The notes below the pieces were generated by a model that was not told the DNA's origin, did not search any database, and saw only the letters and a list, made by a program, of their open reading frames with translations. From NCBI RefSeq assembly GCF_036417845.1, contig NC_089981.1, positions 27,952,553 to 28,016,552 on the forward strand: 64,000 nucleotides of DNA. The letters run 5' to 3'. The DNA is from Apteryx mantelli. Its lineage: Eukaryota; Chordata; Aves; Apterygiformes; Apterygidae. The position numbers were made by a program, and so were the translations under genes. How positions within the stretch are numbered: position 1 is the first letter of the stretch; each line of letters begins with the position of its first letter. Below are positions 60,816 through 64,000 of the stretch, in pieces.

Positions 60816-63800
60816 ACAAGAGGAAGTAGAATTTCATTCTTTCTTTGCAGATCTGGAGTGCTGCGTGAATGGTGGTTCTTTGTTCCTTTGTGTTTGTGGA
60901 GAGTTTTTGATGTTTATAGATTCAGAAAATCAGTGTTGTTTCTTTCTGACTCATCATTGATGAGTTGAAGCAGCAAAGGTGGAATAAAACTCACAGTACA
61001 GAAGATAATCAAAGGAGAAAAACTTTTGTGTCTTTTTAAGGATTTGTGCCACATGCCTTTTGCTGTCACTGAGTGATGAATGAAGCACATCTGTATCTTT
61101 TCTGGCTTTTTTGTTGTAACATTTCCCTTTCTGCTACATGAATATGCACTGTTAATATTGACACTTCTTTGATATGCATGTCTAGCCAAAAAAAAAAAAA
61201 ACAAGGTCTCCTCTGTTTCACTTAGGAGAAACTGGTGAAAGAGATGGATATTGCTGGGAATGTATCTTGTTTATTTGAAAAGTCAGTTGTCTTTTCCTGT
61301 ATACAGGAGAATCAAGCAGAACAGAAGTGGTCACCCCATGGTTGGTCTTACAGCCAACACCCTCCTTTGCTCTTTGGGATGTTTTTCAGGATTACACCAT
61401 CATGCTTGTTCAAGGTGAGCTTCCTTCTCTCTGCTCTGTGCCCATCTTCTGCCTGCCTACGTGTGCATGTATGCCCACAGACACACCACCCTACCCAAGG
61501 CAGGACCGAGACAAATACCTCCTGCCACATCCAGATTCCTAGGCAGGCTTGCATTTCTGTTTGGGTTTGGATGGAACTCATGTTTATGCTGTATTTTGGA
61601 GGTTATTATTTCTAGTGTCTATTCTCAGAAAAAAATTCACTGATTTCTTGCAGCCATTTTAAATGCAAGTCAGTGGTTATGATCAGTTGTTTCAGTAAGG
61701 TGTATCCCCTGCTACAACTAAACTAGCTGATTACTTGTATTTCAGTAGGCCCTGGATGAAAGTTCATCCTGGTGGGCTCTGTGTGTACACAGCGGGAGAC
61801 AACCCCTTTGCAGAGGAATTCAGTTTGAGGAGACATTACAGCAAAGGCTAAACAGAAACAGAGAAAAGCAAATGCAATAGCTTGAAACTAGGAAACAAAT
61901 CAAGTAGAGATCCTGGCTTAGAACCCGTCTTCCTCAAATGCTGGTTTACGGCCTAATCTACTTCGCCCCAGGACTTTCCAGGTACTCTGTTGCATAATTT
62001 ATAATGCATTGAAATTGGTGGAAAATCTGACAGATTTGTTAGGTCCATAATCCAGGATAATCATTTCCCTTCATTTCATACTGAGAAGACTTATTGAATG
62101 AAAGGTGAAGATTCATCCAACTTAACACAGGAGGCTTTCTTTCCAGTAGAAAAGGGAGCTAATGCCAGCTTGTTTCGCTAACATCAGTTAGCGAAGCCTG
62201 TGTCCTATGGCATGCTTTAACTCTCAGCAATTTAAAGTTCGCTGACTGGTTTGTGAAAGACAGAACGACAATATAGGTTTGTAAGAACTCAGTATGTCAC
62301 ACTCTCACTGGCAGTAGCCTGGCAGTAGTATGTGATTCTCTCTGGCAGTAGAGCGGTCACAACCTGGACTTTCTCTGCACAGCTCTGAAGGACAGTTCCT
62401 CAATGAAGGAATTTCTTTCACCAAAGAAACAGATGTACCCTGGAAGCAACCAGATTGGGGTAAATTTGTATTTCACTTGCTGATGGCAAAATGAAAAGGA
62501 GACTGTTCCGGGCCCTTCCTCATTTTCCTACGCAGTCCTTATGACTCCTCTTAAAGGGCTAGTATTCTATTTATCTATCCTATCCTATCCTAGGAAAAAG
62601 ACCTCTTAATCTTGCTGTTTGGGAGAGAGAGCTATGATTTCAAATTGTTGCTGCTTGCTGCCAGACCCTAAAATAGCATAACGATGCTTGTGATGCACAG
62701 GAGTGCTTGTAGTACCCCAGTCTCTGCAGCAACTTAGGGGAATGTGAATTCAGAAATAGAATAGCCAGGAACTGCCTTGTGGCTTGCCAATGTGGATAAC
62801 AGAATAATGACTTTTTGTCCCCTTTCTATTGTAGCTCCCTGTCTCTCCTCCCTTGTTATGAGAATGCTTTAGCCCCACCCTATCTCTCTGAGTAAGTGAT
62901 GTGTGAAAAAGAAGGGAGGGGTTGGTTTTGTTTTTAGTCAATAGCTTTTTTAAAGTATATATTTGAGGGAGTAAAAATTCATGCCTAATTGCTCAGGATA
63001 AGTGATCTTGCCAAAATCATTTTAGTCATACCTTAAGACTCCTTGGGAATTCAAATGGTTACTGAAGTCCATGCTAAACCTTAAAAAACTGTAGTTGAGA
63101 TAGCCTAAAAATGGTTTTTAAAAGTCTAGGAATCTGTTCTAACATTTTTGCTTCTGGCTTAAAACATACTATATTAAAAAGTCTTTCTCCCAGATGTTGA
63201 TGAGCTGAGTTAGTAGTTACAGAATCCAATGGTCACCAGAAGAAAGGACACTTTCCAGGAAGGTGAATAACCAGTTCCATCTGGTGATGCTTCTAAAAGT
63301 TGCACTTACTCTGTCTGTAGTATGCATTCAAATGAGAATGTATTATGATTCCTTACCCTCCCCCCTTTCTTTTTAAAGCTTCTCTTTGCATTTTCCTTAC
63401 TAGTGCTTGCAAAGTAGCTCTAAAAGGGTAGTGGAAAATCATAAAATGTTCCTTGCTTCTCAGAGGATAAGCAGGTCCCACTCAGGGAGCATTCTGCATT
63501 GTATATATAAGCAAATCTTTCAGGGGAAATGCAGGGTCCTCAGCAGTTCAGAAAACCATGTTTTTAGTGACTCAACTTGATTACACCTAAAATAAGTAAC
63601 ATAAATAATATTAGTCAAAAAAAAAGAATTTGTTTTTTCTAGGAAATATTTGACTTGGAGTTCTTAATCTGTTCATTGATGTCTGTCTCTGAAAGGGCAG
63701 CTGAATCTCACATTCCAAGAAGACTACAAATGTAGAGCAGTGCAGTCTCATTTACTAATATTATGAAGCTAATTTAGCTGTAAATTCAATCTTTCATTTA

Positions 63801-64000
63801 CCTAAACCACCAAGAAAAAAATCAGCATGCTGGAAGAATAAGTTCCCAGCAAACATCTAAACATGTAAGTCTCCATCCTTCTTTTCATGTCAAATCATAA
63901 AAATGGTCATGAAGCTTTGAAATTAAAGACCTTTATAGATTCAGGACCTACCGTTGTCTGAAGGCAGCTTTATATTCTCCCCCTTAATGTCTCTATGGTT

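Larger units (their letters stand above)
54025..64000. other. Gene-poor right flank
   Basis: AT-rich noncoding DNA with scattered mononucleotide runs (T at 55916-55933, A near 61189-61201), a CT/T tract at 57259-57301 and a decayed repeat near 60705. Frames of 60-126 codons show no recognisable domain and no CpG island is present. Confidence 0.6.

Overview
The window is vertebrate nuclear DNA, most likely avian. It carries two intron-containing housekeeping genes with GT-AG introns, CpG-island promoters and AATAAA poly(A) signals. It also contains a CR1 LINE 3' end whose terminal ATTCCATGATTCTG-type sequence is typical of birds and their relatives. Introns are compact and recognisable interspersed repeats are few, which fits a bird better than a mammal. 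The species cannot be fixed from the sequence alone.

Layout, left to right: (1) 1-600 holds a short reading frame with a splice-acceptor-like start and an AATAAA soon after its stop; it resembles part of a hAT-transposase-derived protein. (2) About 600-6950 is AT-rich noncoding DNA with one decayed antisense CR1-like fragment. (3) About 6960-7640 is a CpG island, the PSMA1 promoter, with a duplicated 25-bp block carrying two NRF1-type palindromes. (4) 7271-17673 is PSMA1 on the + strand: 10 coding exons encoding 261 residues, 20S proteasome subunit alpha-6. (5) About 1 kb of spacer follows. (6) About 18970-19770 is a second CpG island, the COPB1 promoter, with a cluster of bZIP (CRE/UPRE/CARE-type) motifs. 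(7) 22773-40340 is COPB1 on the + strand: 21 coding exons encoding 953 residues, the beta-COP subunit of coatomer. (8) About 40620-64000 is gene-poor AT-rich DNA with microsatellites, one clear CR1 tail and a few decayed repeat fragments; I found no convincing exon there.

Both reading frames were rebuilt exon by exon. Every junction keeps frame, and the summed lengths (786 nt and 2862 nt including stop) divide by three. From memory, human PSMA1 and COPB1 are neighbours in the same relative orientation (with RRAS2 beyond COPB1 and PDE3B beyond PSMA1), so the order looks like conserved synteny. The two genes work in different processes (protein degradation, and Golgi-to-ER vesicle coating) and are not an operon.

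The most interesting points are splice signals. PSMA1 intron 5 has the exact U12-type donor GTATCCTTT with a U12-like branch region close to the acceptor. COPB1 intron 2 must use a GC-AG donor to keep frame. The PSMA1 start codon is the last three bases of its first exon. I found no sign of a prokaryotic-style system, CRISPR array or novel gene cluster.
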